From positions 62,001-126,000 of the forward strand of contig JABFGB010000018.1 in NCBI GenBank assembly GCA_013112715.1: DNA of 64,000 bases, in the 5' to 3' direction. Shown in pieces: positions 27,736 through 38,760 of the stretch. The stretch's first letter is position 1, and every line of letters begins with the position of its first letter. A program made the translations under genes and the position numbers. The DNA is from Chloroflexota bacterium (GTDB lineage Bacteria; Chloroflexota; Anaerolineae; Aggregatilineales; J027). A model generated the notes under the pieces. That model worked only from the letters and a program-made list of their open reading frames with translations, was not told where the DNA came from and ran no database searches.

Positions 27736-28356
27736 ATGGCACACGAACTACCCCCGCTGCCGTATGCGTTTAATGCCCTAGAACCCCACATTGACGCAAT
27801 GACAATGGAAATTCATCATGATCGTCATCACGCGGCGTATGTCAACAATTTGAACAAAGCACTCGAAAATTCGCCTGAACTGGCGGCCCTGCCGATTGAC
27901 ACCCTGTTGAAATCGCTCGACAAAGTGCCAGAAGGCTCACGCAATGCCGTCATCAACAATGGCGGTGGTCACTTCAACCACACCCTGTTTTGGACAATAA
28001 TGAGCGCAAAAGGGGGTGGTGAACCCACTGGTGCGCTGGCGGCTGCTATTAATGCCGCGTTTGGCAGCTTTGCCACCTTCAAAGAAGAATTTGCCAAAGC
28101 CGCGACCACCCGTTTTGGCTCTGGTTGGGCATGGCTGTCGGTCAAGGGTGACGGCTCGCTCACCATTACCTCCACCCCCAACCAAAACAACCCACTGACC
28201 GATACCCCCGGCTTGACCCCCATTCTCGGTCTGGATGTGTGGGAACATGCGTATTATCTGAAATATCAAAACAAACGCCCCGACTACATCGCGGCCTTCT
28301 GGAATGTAGTGGACTGGAACGCAGTGGCAGAACGTTTTGCCGCAGCCAAGAAGTAA
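27736..28356 (+). CDS. sodA: Superoxide dismutase, Mn-type (Fe/Mn family)
   Basis: Converts superoxide into hydrogen peroxide and oxygen. The metal ligands are visible: His in [11 protein letters not shown], His in FNHTLFW and Asp/His in [21 protein letters not shown] and the Gln in [11 protein letters not shown] favour Mn over Fe, though metal swapping is possible. ATG 27736 gives [10 protein letters not shown], the normal N-terminus, with GAGGAGAA eight bases upstream; upstream in-frame starts are not used. 206 residues is typical. No signal peptide, so cytoplasmic. Confidence 0.95.
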   Translation: MAHELPPLPYAFNALEPHIDAMTMEIHHDRHHAAYVNNLNKALENSPELAALPIDTLLKSLDKVPEGSRNAVINNGGGHFNHTLFWTIMSAKGGGEPTGALAAAINAAFGSFATFKEEFAKAATTRFGSGWAWLSVKGDGSLTITSTPNQNNPLTDTPGLTPILGLDVWEHAYYLKYQNKRPDYIAAFWNVVDWNAVAERFAAAKK

Positions 28357-28383
28357 GATCAGCGGTGTAATCGAGCATTACAG

Positions 28384-28416
28384 AGGCGGGTTCATGATCG
28401 AGGACTCGCCTTTTTT
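28384..28416 (+). terminator. Rho-independent terminator after sodA
   Basis: AGGCGGGT (28384-28391) pairs with ACTCGCCT (28404-28411), with one G-T pair and a 12-base loop, then six Ts. Confidence 0.75.
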
Positions 28417-28458
28417 GCTAATATCATTGGATGATTTCTGTAAATTATCCTAATTCGA

Positions 28459-28486
28459 TTGACAGTCTTAGCCAATTTGCTATAGT
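28459..28486 (+). promoter_or_regulatory. Sigma70-type promoter of the ferredoxin gene
   Basis: TTGACA (28459-28464), a 16-base spacer, then TATAGT (28481-28486). Transcription would start near 28493, giving a leader of about 69 bases. Confidence 0.75.
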
Positions 28487-28490
28487 TAAC

Positions 28491-28537
28491 GCACAAGCAT
28501 GGTAAATCCCGGATTTATCTCCGGTTAACATTTGTGC
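28491..28537 (+). promoter_or_regulatory. Nested inverted repeats in the ferredoxin leader
   Basis: An outer pair GCACAA (28491-28496) / TTGTGC (28532-28537) encloses a perfect dyad TAAATCC-C-GGATTTA (28503-28517). Together they would fold most of the untranslated leader, ending 11 bases before the AAGGAG ribosome site. Confidence 0.4.
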
Positions 28538-28561
28538 AACTCTGGCAAGGAGCCTTTAAAT

Positions 28562-28909
28562 ATGACTCATATCATTACTGGCCTATGTTTGCGTGACGGC
28601 GCTTGCGTGGAAGTCTGTCCCGTAGAATGTATTATCCCCGGTATCCCCGAAGCGGAATGGCCGTGGTACTTCATTGACCCCGACACCTGCATTGACTGCG
28701 GTGCTTGTGTACCCGAATGCCCCTATGAAGCCATCTTCCCCGAAGACGAAGTGCCGGATGCCTACGAGATGAAGCCTAGCCAAGGCTATCAACCCTTCAA
28801 GGGTGAGCGCATTAATGCGGCGGGTGGTGAAGTATTCGATCTCACCGAAGACATCCAGCCTAATTACGATTTCTTTTCGGCTGGACCCGGCTACAACGCT
28901 CGCGGCTAA
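28562..28909 (+). CDS. Ferredoxin with two iron-sulfur cluster motifs
   Basis: A small electron carrier of 115 residues. The first cysteine set (LCLRDGACVEVCPVEC) and the second (CIDCGACVPECP) are complete. The first set has the wide spacing seen in 7Fe-type and related ferredoxins, so one cluster may be 3Fe-4S. A 45-residue C-terminal tail without cysteines extends it. ATG 28562 has AAGGAGCC upstream; the GTG at 28532 would be less likely. A good promoter and a terminator frame it, so it is a single-gene unit. Confidence 0.9.
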   Translation: MTHIITGLCLRDGACVEVCPVECIIPGIPEAEWPWYFIDPDTCIDCGACVPECPYEAIFPEDEVPDAYEMKPSQGYQPFKGERINAAGGEVFDLTEDIQPNYDFFSAGPGYNARG

Positions 28910-28936
28910 GATTTTATTCACCTAAAAATCTGAAAA

Positions 28937-28969
28937 GCCATCTCCCTGTATATAGGCAGATGGTTTTTT
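28937..28969 (+). terminator. Rho-independent terminator after the ferredoxin gene
   Basis: CCATCT (28938-28943) pairs with AGATGG (28958-28963), with inner CCT/AGG pairing and a run of six Ts (28964-28969). Confidence 0.8.
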
Positions 28970-28989
28970 AACGTTCCAAAAGGCAACTC

Positions 28990-29778
28990 ATGAATCCCCA
29001 ACAATATCATCGTTTCACCCAGCAGCTTGTCACCAACCTCGAATCTGACCCGCGTGTGTTGGGTCTCATATCTGCTGGATCAATGGCAGCACAGGGACGT
29101 AATCCCGATCAATGGTCAGATCACGATTTTCTAGTAGTGGTCGAAAGTGGGCAGCAAGAAGATTTTCGACAAAACTTGCGGTGGGTTCCCGATTTCGACC
29201 ATATCGTTTTTTCGTTTCGGGAAACCGAACATGGCGTTAAGGCTATTTTTGACTACGGGCATCTGATTGAATTTGCGGTATTTGATGCCACTGAACTCCA
29301 GACGATTAGTGCCAATGAGTACCGCTTGTTAATTGACCGTGCCAATCTTGCGCCCACCCTTGCCGCAATTGCTGAAAAGACCGCTGCCAATGCCGCCAAA
29401 TCCAGCGACACCCACTACCTCGGTCAATTTTTGAGTCATTTGATGATTGGGGCAGCCCGTTATAAACGCGGCGAAAAGTTAAGTGGGCATCGCTTTATCA
29501 AAGATTTTGCGATGTACGAACTGCTGTGGCTCTTGGGGAAATATTTACCCGCAGAAAACAAAGCGGTACTAGATAATCTGGATGCCTTCCGCCGTTTCGA
29601 AAAGGTCTTCCCAGAAATCGGCGCGTCGCTAAGTGATACCCTGCTGCTCGATCCTATTGATTGTGCCATAGTGATGCTAAAAATAGCGGATACCTATTTG
29701 CGAAACACCATGCCCAATTTCCCAGTCAAGGCCTTCGCCGCTATTCAGCAGTATCTTCAGAATATTCAGGCAAATTAA
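28990..29778 (+). CDS. Nucleotidyltransferase-fold protein (aminoglycoside/lincosamide adenylyltransferase-like)
   Basis: A 262-residue protein with the polymerase-beta-type nucleotidyltransferase signature: ISAGSMAA (the GS motif), then WSDHDFLVVV (the catalytic DxD as DHD). It resembles aminoglycoside 6-adenylyltransferases and kanamycin-type enzymes in layout, with a helical C-terminal half. Whether it modifies a drug or an endogenous compound is open. Its last 38 bases overlap the end of the convergent SUV3-like helicase gene. Confidence 0.75.
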   Translation: MNPQQYHRFTQQLVTNLESDPRVLGLISAGSMAAQGRNPDQWSDHDFLVVVESGQQEDFRQNLRWVPDFDHIVFSFRETEHGVKAIFDYGHLIEFAVFDATELQTISANEYRLLIDRANLAPTLAAIAEKTAANAAKSSDTHYLGQFLSHLMIGAARYKRGEKLSGHRFIKDFAMYELLWLLGKYLPAENKAVLDNLDAFRRFEKVFPEIGASLSDTLLLDPIDCAIVMLKIADTYLRNTMPNFPVKAFAAIQQYLQNIQAN

Positions 29779-32700
29779 CGGGTGCGGTTGGGGCAGATTT
29801 GATAAAAGCCTCAACTGAGCTTAAATTCCAATAGCGCGTCCCATTCAATCCATGAGGCCGATGATCGAATTTAATAAGGTTTTGAACATCAGCCTTATGG
29901 CGACCCAAAATCCATGCCACCTGCGAAACCGTCAGCATCGTCTCATCCCGATGGACGTGCTGCCAATGATCGAGGCGTGGCAACCCCGGGGTAACGACTT
30001 CCTGTTTACAAACCGGACAGCGTGTTTCACTAATGGCGGCAAACTTAGGGGCATCCTCTTTGGGAGCAAAATAGGACGCATCCCACGCCACCAATTCGTC
30101 CTCGATTTCTTCATCCAGCCGGACTTGCTCGTAAGTCTCCTCATCACTGAAGTAGCGGCTATTAAAATAACAGTTATCACAAATCCCATAGGGATGATTC
30201 TTGGGCAGGCGCTTACCACAACTTGCACATTGACGCGCCGCCTCGATTCGCCTGAGTAGGGCCGCATCTATCCGTGCTGACCAATCCGCCCGAGCATGAC
30301 GAACTGCCTCCGCCTCTATGCCACTGTTGCGAAATTCAGGGCGTTGACTCAGCCACAAATAGACATCGGCATGGGCAATAGATTCTTCCGTGAGGTCGAG
30401 ATCAATACTGTCGCGGATTTCCAGCGGGGGCAGCGGCGGGGGTGGCATCTGCCGATCCAGCAAAATCGCCGTCGCACAGCGTCGCCAATAGTGACGGGTG
30501 TTTTCACGAGTCGGGGCATTGACCAATTTGAGAGCCATTTGCAGCCCCAACTGCTCCACTTCATGTGCCTCCAACATTCGTGCCAATTCGACCCGTTCGG
30601 TCATATCCGCTGTTTTGAGAACACTGCGGAGATGGTCGGGAATGGATTCCAAACGTGCCCATTCTTGTAGGCGCTCGGCAAAAGTCCCCGGCAGCAGTTC
30701 CAGTTCTTCAACCGACGGGGCAATACGGGCATGAGTTAACTGATGCACCGGAGCGTTAAACAAACGGCGCACGGTTGCCAAGCCATATTTATCCATCGCC
30801 CCAACTTCGCCCGCTTCCGAATAGCCAAAGCGTCCGGCCCGACCCCCAATCTGCTGCACTTCGGATGGCGTCAGCATTCGCCGATCCCGCCCATCAAACT
30901 TATCTACTTCATAGAAGCAGACATAATCGGCAGGTAGATTCAACCCCATACCCACCGCGTCGGTTGCAACGCATATTTCCGTTTGCCCCTCTGCAAAACG
31001 ATCTGCTTGGCGGCGGCGCACTTCAGGCGGCAGACTGCCATACACCACCGATACTTTCCGGCGCATGGTTTCGAGGCGGGTTTTGAGTTCCAGCACCATC
31101 GAACGCGAAAAGGCTACCAAAATCGTGCGTTTGGGTAGTCGGCTAAGTGACCAAGGATAGTCAGCAACTTTGATTGGGGCGAGGCGCTGATGTTCGACCA
31201 CTTCAAATGGCATGGAAACGGATTCAGCCATCGTCTTGACCAAATTTAGGGCTGCTTTTGGCCCGATGACATGAATTTCTGGCGCACGGGCCTCCATCAA
31301 AGCGCGTGTCCACGCCCAACCGCGATCCGGGTCGGCCAGCATTTGGGCTTCGTCAATAATGATGCACTCGCCGCTGTGCTGTGCATTAAACATCTCAATC
31401 GTGGAAGCGGTGATCGTCGCCCCGTCCACCGGAATATATTCTTCCCCGGTCAACAGATTGCAGCGCACGCCGTTCATATTGAGGCGGTCAAACACCTCAA
31501 ATGCCAATAAACGCAAAGGGGCGAGATACCAACCACTCCCCGCGTCAGCCAGTGCAGTCAGGGCGTCATGGGTTTTGCCGCTGTTGGGCGGGCCAATATG
31601 AATCGTTACCCGCTGATTTTCGCGCCCTTCATGCTCCCATGTCGGGAAAATTGGCAGCAAGCGTGCGCGTAGCTCTTCGCGTAACTGTTTTTCTTCTTGA
31701 GCGCGGCGCTTCCGGGTATCTTCAGTCCGGGCCTGCTCCTCGGCATACGCGGTACGGCGTTCATCGCGCCACTCGACCTTTTTAACCCTCAGCAGAGCCT
31801 TAAACTCATAGAGATGCTCTGGCAATCCCCATTGACCATAGACCTGTTCCCAGCGCGGGTTAGTGGTACTCAGTTTTTCCTGCTGCAAGTGATGACGCAC
31901 TTGGGCATACGATAATTCGGCTACCAATGCGATTTCACGCGGCTTAATCTTTTCCCGGCCTGTAAAATGCAGCGCATATTGCGGATTGGTATACGCAGTT
32001 TCAACATCATCCGCCGGAAGCCGAATATTGCCTTGTGGGTCTTCAAAGGCAAACACATCGCCCGCCTGAATCGCCGCCTCAAGGGTTTCGGGCCGTGTAC
32101 CCAGACGAGTTGCGGCTTTATTCAAGACATAGGTACGCGCCGCCACCTTCTGCCGAAAGGTCGCCCCATCTTTGGCGTCAGGCCGCAGTACCTCACCCGA
32201 ATCTTCCAAAAAGGGCTGCCATTCTTCATCCTTGACCCGGCTCTCGGCTGCTGCCGTCCGTCGTGCTTTTTCAATATCGGCCTCAACGTGTGTCACCCAC
32301 GACATCAATTGGCCTTTTTTGCGCCATTGCAGCGAAAACCGAATCAACTGGCCCTGCCCCACCAAGCGATCAATTATTGGCTGTTCAAACTGCTCAACCA
32401 GCACATCAAAGCGAGCCACCTCGCCTTTAAAGGTTTTCAGATAGGCCACAATTTGTTCCAGCATCGGGGCAAGGTTGCGTCGCAGCAAAACTTCTTGGAT
32501 GGTCAACGCACCCAAACGCAGGGGATCATAAATCAGTCCATCGGCTTGCATCAAAATCTCACGGCTTAACAGACCCTGTATGACGGTCTCGTCTACCCGA
32601 TTGGCAAACTCAGTCAGTTCGGCATAACCTGTGTCGGGCAAACCATCCATCACCGCTTTTTCGGCATCCGAGAGTTTGGCCTGCCTTGCATTTAATAGAT

Positions 32701-33001
32701 CAGCAATTGGACGATCTATATAGGTATTAGCGTCACGCATTCGCGGCAATTGTGGGCGACACCAAGCCCGTAGTGCATTTACTTGGTTAGCGTTTCGGCG
32801 CTGGGGGTCAAAATATATATCACCCGTCTGCCCAACCTTGCCCGTTTCAACCAATTGGATAATTTGTTTGTTGGCCCGATTGTCCACTCGGAAGCGGCTT
32901 GCTAAGACACTGCGGGTCACAAAACCTTCGGGGATGCGGATGAGCAGGTGAAAAAGCGTTTCAGGACTGGTTTTCCATTTTGCCATGCGTGTACTTTTCA
33001 T
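29741..33001 (-). CDS. SUV3-like DExH RNA helicase with long N-terminal region and C-terminal zinc ribbons
   Basis: A 1086-residue helicase. The motor (about 463-745) has GPPNSGKT (470-477), IIIDEAQM (motif II), ATDAVGMGLNLP and QIGGRAGR (717-724); the sequence between them matches the SUV3 group of mitochondrial and bacterial RNA helicases. The first 450 residues are helical and contain what look like winged-helix and coiled-coil parts. The C-terminal region has cysteine sets CASCGKRLP...CDNC and CPVCKQ...HVHRD (probable zinc ribbons). It ends with a helix-turn-helix-like segment (VSQVAWILGRHKADVQNLIK). The start ATG overlaps the stop of the histidine-kinase gene (ATGA, 32998-33001), so translation is coupled. 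Role inferred: RNA unwinding or turnover. Confidence 0.85.
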   Translation of the reverse strand: MKSTRMAKWKTSPETLFHLLIRIPEGFVTRSVLASRFRVDNRANKQIIQLVETGKVGQTGDIYFDPQRRNANQVNALRAWCRPQLPRMRDANTYIDRPIADLLNARQAKLSDAEKAVMDGLPDTGYAELTEFANRVDETVIQGLLSREILMQADGLIYDPLRLGALTIQEVLLRRNLAPMLEQIVAYLKTFKGEVARFDVLVEQFEQPIIDRLVGQGQLIRFSLQWRKKGQLMSWVTHVEADIEKARRTAAAESRVKDEEWQPFLEDSGEVLRPDAKDGATFRQKVAARTYVLNKAATRLGTRPETLEAAIQAGDVFAFEDPQGNIRLPADDVETAYTNPQYALHFTGREKIKPREIALVAELSYAQVRHHLQQEKLSTTNPRWEQVYGQWGLPEHLYEFKALLRVKKVEWRDERRTAYAEEQARTEDTRKRRAQEEKQLREELRARLLPIFPTWEHEGRENQRVTIHIGPPNSGKTHDALTALADAGSGWYLAPLRLLAFEVFDRLNMNGVRCNLLTGEEYIPVDGATITASTIEMFNAQHSGECIIIDEAQMLADPDRGWAWTRALMEARAPEIHVIGPKAALNLVKTMAESVSMPFEVVEHQRLAPIKVADYPWSLSRLPKRTILVAFSRSMVLELKTRLETMRRKVSVVYGSLPPEVRRRQADRFAEGQTEICVATDAVGMGLNLPADYVCFYEVDKFDGRDRRMLTPSEVQQIGGRAGRFGYSEAGEVGAMDKYGLATVRRLFNAPVHQLTHARIAPSVEELELLPGTFAERLQEWARLESIPDHLRSVLKTADMTERVELARMLEAHEVEQLGLQMALKLVNAPTRENTRHYWRRCATAILLDRQMPPPPLPPLEIRDSIDLDLTEESIAHADVYLWLSQRPEFRNSGIEAEAVRHARADWSARIDAALLRRIEAARQCASCGKRLPKNHPYGICDNCYFNSRYFSDEETYEQVRLDEEIEDELVAWDASYFAPKEDAPKFAAISETRCPVCKQEVVTPGLPRLDHWQHVHRDETMLTVSQVAWILGRHKADVQNLIKFDHRPHGLNGTRYWNLSSVEAFIKSAPTAPVNLPEYSEDTAE

Positions 33002-34482
33002 TGATGGGATTGTCGGGGTAAGCCGTTACCGCCAGCCCCATGTCGAGCCTCGATAGATTCAGCCACAACTTGGGTTGAGGTTTGGAGCGCTTCGAAGTCA
33101 GCCTTGGCCTTTTTTTGAGTCGGCTGTATGTCGGCCAGCTTCAACTCGGCAGTCGCCACATCACTACTAGGGATCGGGTAATCATTAAAGCTGGCTTTTT
33201 CGCTCTGGGGCAGTTCATCAACAACCACCGACTCGCCCAGTTCAAGCGCAGGTACCCAAAAGCCAAAAGTGCTGCCTTTGTTAGTTTCACTTCGAAACCA
33301 TACTTCACCTTCCGAGCGCTCAATGATGGCCTTAACAAGGCTTAGGCCCAAGCCCGTGCCTTCAATACTTTCAGTGCCGGGTTCACGTGCTCGATAAAAC
33401 CGTTGGAATAATCTCTTTTGCCGTTCCGGGGCAACTCCAAACCCGTTATCTTCAACCTCAAAAAAGACCCGACTGCCCATGCGCTCCAATCGGACAATAA
33501 TTCGGCCATGATCGGGCGTATATTTAACGGCATTGCTGATCAAATTAATCATGGCCTGACGGAACAGCGCCAACTCGCCCGACACGATAATCGGCTTGCT
33601 TGGCAAGGCTGCCACCAATTCATGTGATTTCGCGTCTGCCTCAGTACGCATCCGGGTCAAGGCGTCTTGCAGCGCCACTACTAGATTGATCGGGTGATCT
33701 GAGATTTGTAGTGCCGCCTCAATACGTTCCAAAGTCAGCAGTTCATCAATCAACAAGCGCATCTGATTGGCTGCCCCTTCGACATTTTCAATTGCTTTGG
33801 ACGCCAATTCCGGCATTTGTTCACGCAGGCGCTTCAATAGGAAAATTCCATTGATGACTGCATTCAGCGGATTTCGTAAATCATGCGCCGCCATCCGAAT
33901 CATGTCGGATTTCAATTGTTCAGCATTATAGGTGCGGGTATATAAATCGGCATTCCGAAAGGCAATCGCCGCACGATTCGCTACATGAATGACAAACGCC
34001 CGCATATCGGTATTAAAATGGGTGGGGCGGCGGCTTTCTAAATGCAATACCCCCAAAACCTCCCCCTTAAATACCAATGGAACGGTGAATTGGGAACGCG
34101 ACCCCGCATAGATCAGGCTTTGATCGGCGTGGCTGGTCACATACGCCATATAAACGGGCTTGCCACTTTCAGCAACCCGTCCCAAAATCCCAGCATGAAC
34201 GGAAAGCGGTTCACGCATGAGTGTTGTAGCATATTGAAAAGCCGCGCCAACCACCCGCACTACCTGAAGGCCATTTTCAACTTTTTTGGCAATCAACCCC
34301 GTATCGGCTGCCGTGCGACGAATAGCCCAGTCCAGCGTAATATCCAACACATGTTCCAGATTCAGAACACTGTTAAGTTCCCGATCCAAATTCTGTAAAA
34401 ATTCGAGTTCCTGAAGGCGTTCATTTAACTCGTCAGGGTTCTCAACTGCCCCAGATGCAGGTAGGTTAGGGTCAGTCGTCAT
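32998..34482 (-). CDS. Soluble GAF-domain sensor histidine kinase
   Basis: A cytoplasmic two-component kinase: a helical start, a GAF domain (about 35-180), HisKA with the phospho-acceptor in MAAHDLRNPLNAV, and HATPase_c with NLISNAVKYTP (N box), DNGFGV and GTGLGLSLV (G boxes). No membrane helix is seen. An 80-residue polar tail follows. No response-regulator gene is adjacent; instead the SUV3-like helicase is coupled to it. It is divergent from atpA. Confidence 0.9.
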   Translation of the reverse strand: MTTDPNLPASGAVENPDELNERLQELEFLQNLDRELNSVLNLEHVLDITLDWAIRRTAADTGLIAKKVENGLQVVRVVGAAFQYATTLMREPLSVHAGILGRVAESGKPVYMAYVTSHADQSLIYAGSRSQFTVPLVFKGEVLGVLHLESRRPTHFNTDMRAFVIHVANRAAIAFRNADLYTRTYNAEQLKSDMIRMAAHDLRNPLNAVINGIFLLKRLREQMPELASKAIENVEGAANQMRLLIDELLTLERIEAALQISDHPINLVVALQDALTRMRTEADAKSHELVAALPSKPIIVSGELALFRQAMINLISNAVKYTPDHGRIIVRLERMGSRVFFEVEDNGFGVAPERQKRLFQRFYRAREPGTESIEGTGLGLSLVKAIIERSEGEVWFRSETNKGSTFGFWVPALELGESVVVDELPQSEKASFNDYPIPSSDVATAELKLADIQPTQKKAKADFEALQTSTQVVAESIEARHGAGGNGLPRQSHQ

Positions 34483-34569
34483 AAGGAAACAACTCCACCA
34501 AAATCAGCCATTTTTGAGCCTACAAACATTACAATCTTAGCATAAAATAGATGCCGCGCTAACGAATTT

Positions 34570-34604
34570 TTGACGAATGGCGGCGTTTGTTCTATATTTA
34601 ACAA
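34570..34604 (+). promoter_or_regulatory. atp promoter with overlapping Rex-like operator
   Basis: TTGACG (34570-34575), a 17-base spacer, then TATATT (34593-34598). A dyad at 34587-34604, TTGTTCTATATTTAACAA, overlaps the -10 box. It agrees with the TTGTTAA-N4-TTAACAA type of Rex site at 12 of 14 defined positions, and rex is in this window. The start of transcription would be near 34605, about 98 bases before atpA. Confidence 0.6.
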
Positions 34605-34702
34605 GTGAACCACATCCCACGAATTATAACGCTGGCCCTGCCGCGTAATAATATCAATAACACACAAAATTTGTCCCCACGACAGCATGGAGGCGTAAGT
34701 AC

Positions 34703-36220
34703 ATGGTGGATAGGACACAAGATTTTACCAGTGGATTACTGGAACAAATTAAAGGCTTTAGCCGTGATGTGCAGGCCGTTGAAGTCGGTACCGTGCTCGA
34801 AGTTGGTGATGGTATCGCACGTGTAACGGGCTTGCCAAATGTGCGTGCTCAAGAATTGGTAGAATTTTCCAATGGTACGCTCGGTGTGGCCTTCAATCTC
34901 GAAGAGGACAATGTTGGTATCATCATCCTCGGCGAGTACATTGACATCAATGAAGGTGATGAAGTTCGGGCGACAGGGCGTATTAATTCCGTCCCGGTTG
35001 GGCCGGAACTCGTCGGGCGTGTTGTCAACGTATTGGGTGAACCCCTCGATGGCAAAGGCCCAATCAATGCGAGTGGTGGCATCTATGCCGTCGAACGCAT
35101 TGCCCCCGGTGTTATGGAACGTCAAAACGTGTTCCGTCCGGTGCAAACGGGCTACCGCGTGGTAGACGCCCTTATTCCAATTGGGCGTGGACAGCGTGAA
35201 TTGATTATCGGTGATCGTGGTACAGGCAAGACGGCACTCTGCTTGGACACGATTATCAACCAAAAGAACAATCGCCCCGGTGACGAACTGATCTGCATTT
35301 ACGTCGCCATCGGCAAGCGTGCTGCGGAAATCCGCCGCGTGGTTGCCACGTTGGAGGAATACGGCGCGATGAGCCACACCATTGTGGTTGCCGCCTCCGC
35401 TTCCGACCCCGCCGCTATGCAATACCTTGCTCCCTATGCCGGTTGCGCGATTGGCGAATACTTTATGGAAAATGGCAAGGACGCCCTCGTCATTTACGAC
35501 GACCTGTCCAAGCACGCTTGGGCCTATCGTCAGGTATCCCTGCTGCTGCGCCGTCCTCCGGGCCGTGAAGCCTATCCCGGTGACGTGTTCTATCTCCACA
35601 GTCGTCTGTTGGAACGTGCCGCGCAGCTTTCAAAGGAACGGGGTGGTGGGAGCTTGACCGCCCTCCCCATCATCGAAACCCTGCTCGGTGACATCGCCGC
35701 CTATGTGCCCACCAACGTGATTTCGATCACCGACGGGCAGATTTTCTTGGAAGGCGACTTGTTCTATTCCGGTCAGCGTCCCGCCTTGAACGTAGGTATT
35801 TCGGTGAGCCGCGTCGGTGGTGATGCCCAAACCAAAGCGATGAAGAAAATCGCTGGCCCACTGAAAGTAGACCTTGCCCAATTCCGTGCGTTGGCGGCCT
35901 TTGCCCAATTTGGCTCTGGTTTGGACAAAGACACCCAAGCCCGGTTGGATCGTGGTATGCGCTTGACTGAACTCATGAAGCAGCCCCAATTCCAACCCGA
36001 GGCACTGCACAAGCAAGTTGCGATCATTTTCGCCGGGACACGCGGACACCTCGACCATGTACCCGTCAGCCGCGTCAAGGAATGGGAAGCTGGTTTCTTG
36101 CGCTTCTTGGAAACCCAATATCCCGACTATCCCAACAAGCTCTATGAAAAACTGACCTTTGAGAACGTTGAGGAAATTCTCACCACTGCGGTGAAAGACT
36201 TCAACGCAACTTGGAACTAA
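34703..36220 (+). CDS. atpA: ATP synthase F1 subunit alpha
   Basis: The non-catalytic nucleotide-binding subunit of the F1 headpiece, on the cytoplasmic side of the membrane. The P-loop reads [11 protein letters not shown], where most bacteria have GDRQTGKTA. The family segments [15 protein letters not shown] and [15 protein letters not shown] are present. 505 residues is full length. GGAGG lies nine bases upstream of ATG 34703. First gene of atpA-G-D-C; the delta subunit (atpH), usually just before atpA, is missing here. Confidence 0.97.
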   Translation: MVDRTQDFTSGLLEQIKGFSRDVQAVEVGTVLEVGDGIARVTGLPNVRAQELVEFSNGTLGVAFNLEEDNVGIIILGEYIDINEGDEVRATGRINSVPVGPELVGRVVNVLGEPLDGKGPINASGGIYAVERIAPGVMERQNVFRPVQTGYRVVDALIPIGRGQRELIIGDRGTGKTALCLDTIINQKNNRPGDELICIYVAIGKRAAEIRRVVATLEEYGAMSHTIVVAASASDPAAMQYLAPYAGCAIGEYFMENGKDALVIYDDLSKHAWAYRQVSLLLRRPPGREAYPGDVFYLHSRLLERAAQLSKERGGGSLTALPIIETLLGDIAAYVPTNVISITDGQIFLEGDLFYSGQRPALNVGISVSRVGGDAQTKAMKKIAGPLKVDLAQFRALAAFAQFGSGLDKDTQARLDRGMRLTELMKQPQFQPEALHKQVAIIFAGTRGHLDHVPVSRVKEWEAGFLRFLETQYPDYPNKLYEKLTFENVEEILTTAVKDFNATWN

Positions 36221-36232
36221 TACGGAGAGACT

Positions 36233-37246
36233 ATGGCCTCCGCAAGAGAAATTAAGCGACGCATCGGTAGCGTCAAAAACATTTCGCAGGTAACGCGGGC
36301 ACTGGAAGCAGTGTCCGCCAGCCGCGTGCGCCGTGCGCAAGAACAGGTGCTCAACAGTCGCCCCTACGCCGAAAAAGCATGGGAGGTACTGGTGAATGTC
36401 GCCACCGCAACGGGGGCCAATGAACATCCCCTGCTTGCCAAACGTGATGGGATTCAAACGATTGACATCGTGCTCGTCACGTCGGATCGTTCGCTGTGCG
36501 GTGCATACAACAACAATATCATCAATGTCGCCGAACGCTTCGCTGCCAGTTTCCAAAATGGTCAGCATGTGCGCTGGATTACAGTGGGACGCAAGGGCCG
36601 TGACTATCTCGCCCGTCGTGGCAAGAATATCATCGCCGAATTCCATAACCTGCCCACCCCACTATCCATCGCCAGCATCGCCCCAATTGGCAACTTGGTC
36701 GTCGAAGATTTCCTGTCTGGCACAGTTGACGCGGTGTTCCTTGCCTACACCGATTTTGTGAATATGTTGGTGCAGCGCCCGGCAGTAATTAATTTGCTGC
36801 CCCTACAACGCTTTTCACCGGAAAATATGGTGCAGCAAGAACTCCTCAAAGCCGAGCCAGACGCGACCACCGCAGGCCGTGATTATCTCTACGAGCCAAA
36901 CGCCAGCGCGATTTTGGACGAGATTATTCCGCGTTTTACCACGTTGGAAATCTATCAGGCCCTTTTGGAGAGCAATGCCAGCGAACACAGCGCCCGGATG
37001 GTTGCCATGCGGAACGCCAGTGAAAGCGCCATCGCTCTCGCGGCTGACCTGACGCTGGAATACAACAAGGCCCGTCAGTTAGCCATCACCAGCGAAATCT
37101 TGGACATCGTGGGTGGCGTCAATGCCCTCCAACAAACACAGGACAAGGCGACCCTGAAAGCCGCCGATCAATTCATCAAAGATGTGGGTGGGGAACTGCT
37201 TGCCGACAAACGTGCCGAGCGTTCCACCAGCGCCCGCCATAACTAA
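36233..37246 (+). CDS. atpG: ATP synthase F1 subunit gamma
   Basis: The rotating central shaft of F1. The N-terminal helix REIKRRIGSVKNISQVTRAL and the C-terminal helix near ASEHSARMVAMRNAS are both conserved. At 337 residues it is about 45 longer than the E. coli type, from an insert in the middle (around 200-225, after LQRFSPENM) and a longer C-terminus. It follows atpA by 12 bases with GGAGAG as ribosome site. Confidence 0.95.
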   Translation: MASAREIKRRIGSVKNISQVTRALEAVSASRVRRAQEQVLNSRPYAEKAWEVLVNVATATGANEHPLLAKRDGIQTIDIVLVTSDRSLCGAYNNNIINVAERFAASFQNGQHVRWITVGRKGRDYLARRGKNIIAEFHNLPTPLSIASIAPIGNLVVEDFLSGTVDAVFLAYTDFVNMLVQRPAVINLLPLQRFSPENMVQQELLKAEPDATTAGRDYLYEPNASAILDEIIPRFTTLEIYQALLESNASEHSARMVAMRNASESAIALAADLTLEYNKARQLAITSEILDIVGGVNALQQTQDKATLKAADQFIKDVGGELLADKRAERSTSARHN

Positions 37247-38674
<1,428 letters not shown>

Positions 38675-38697
38675 TCTAATCATTTGCCCCCGAAATG

Positions 38698-38725
38698 CCC
38701 CCTCGCTGCTTGCGGAGAGGGGGTT
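38698..38725. repeat. REP-like palindromic element between atpD and atpC
   Basis: CCCCCTC and GAGAGGGGG arms around GCTGCTTGCG, followed by TTGTGGGTGAGG. This resembles a common class of short intergenic palindromes. No second copy is obvious in the window. Confidence 0.45.
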
Positions 38726-38760
38726 GTGGGTGAGGTTGGACAGTTAAGGAGCAAAACATT

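Noticed and set aside
29741..29778. Frameshift or annotation error at the overlap of the nucleotidyltransferase and helicase genes
   Set aside because: Both frames end cleanly with plausible C-termini; a 38-base convergent overlap is acceptable.
34736..36646. Long open frames on the minus strand opposite atpA and atpG (287 and 338 residues)
   Set aside because: They lie antisense to highly conserved ATP synthase genes, lack ribosome sites and show no domain; shadows of codon bias.
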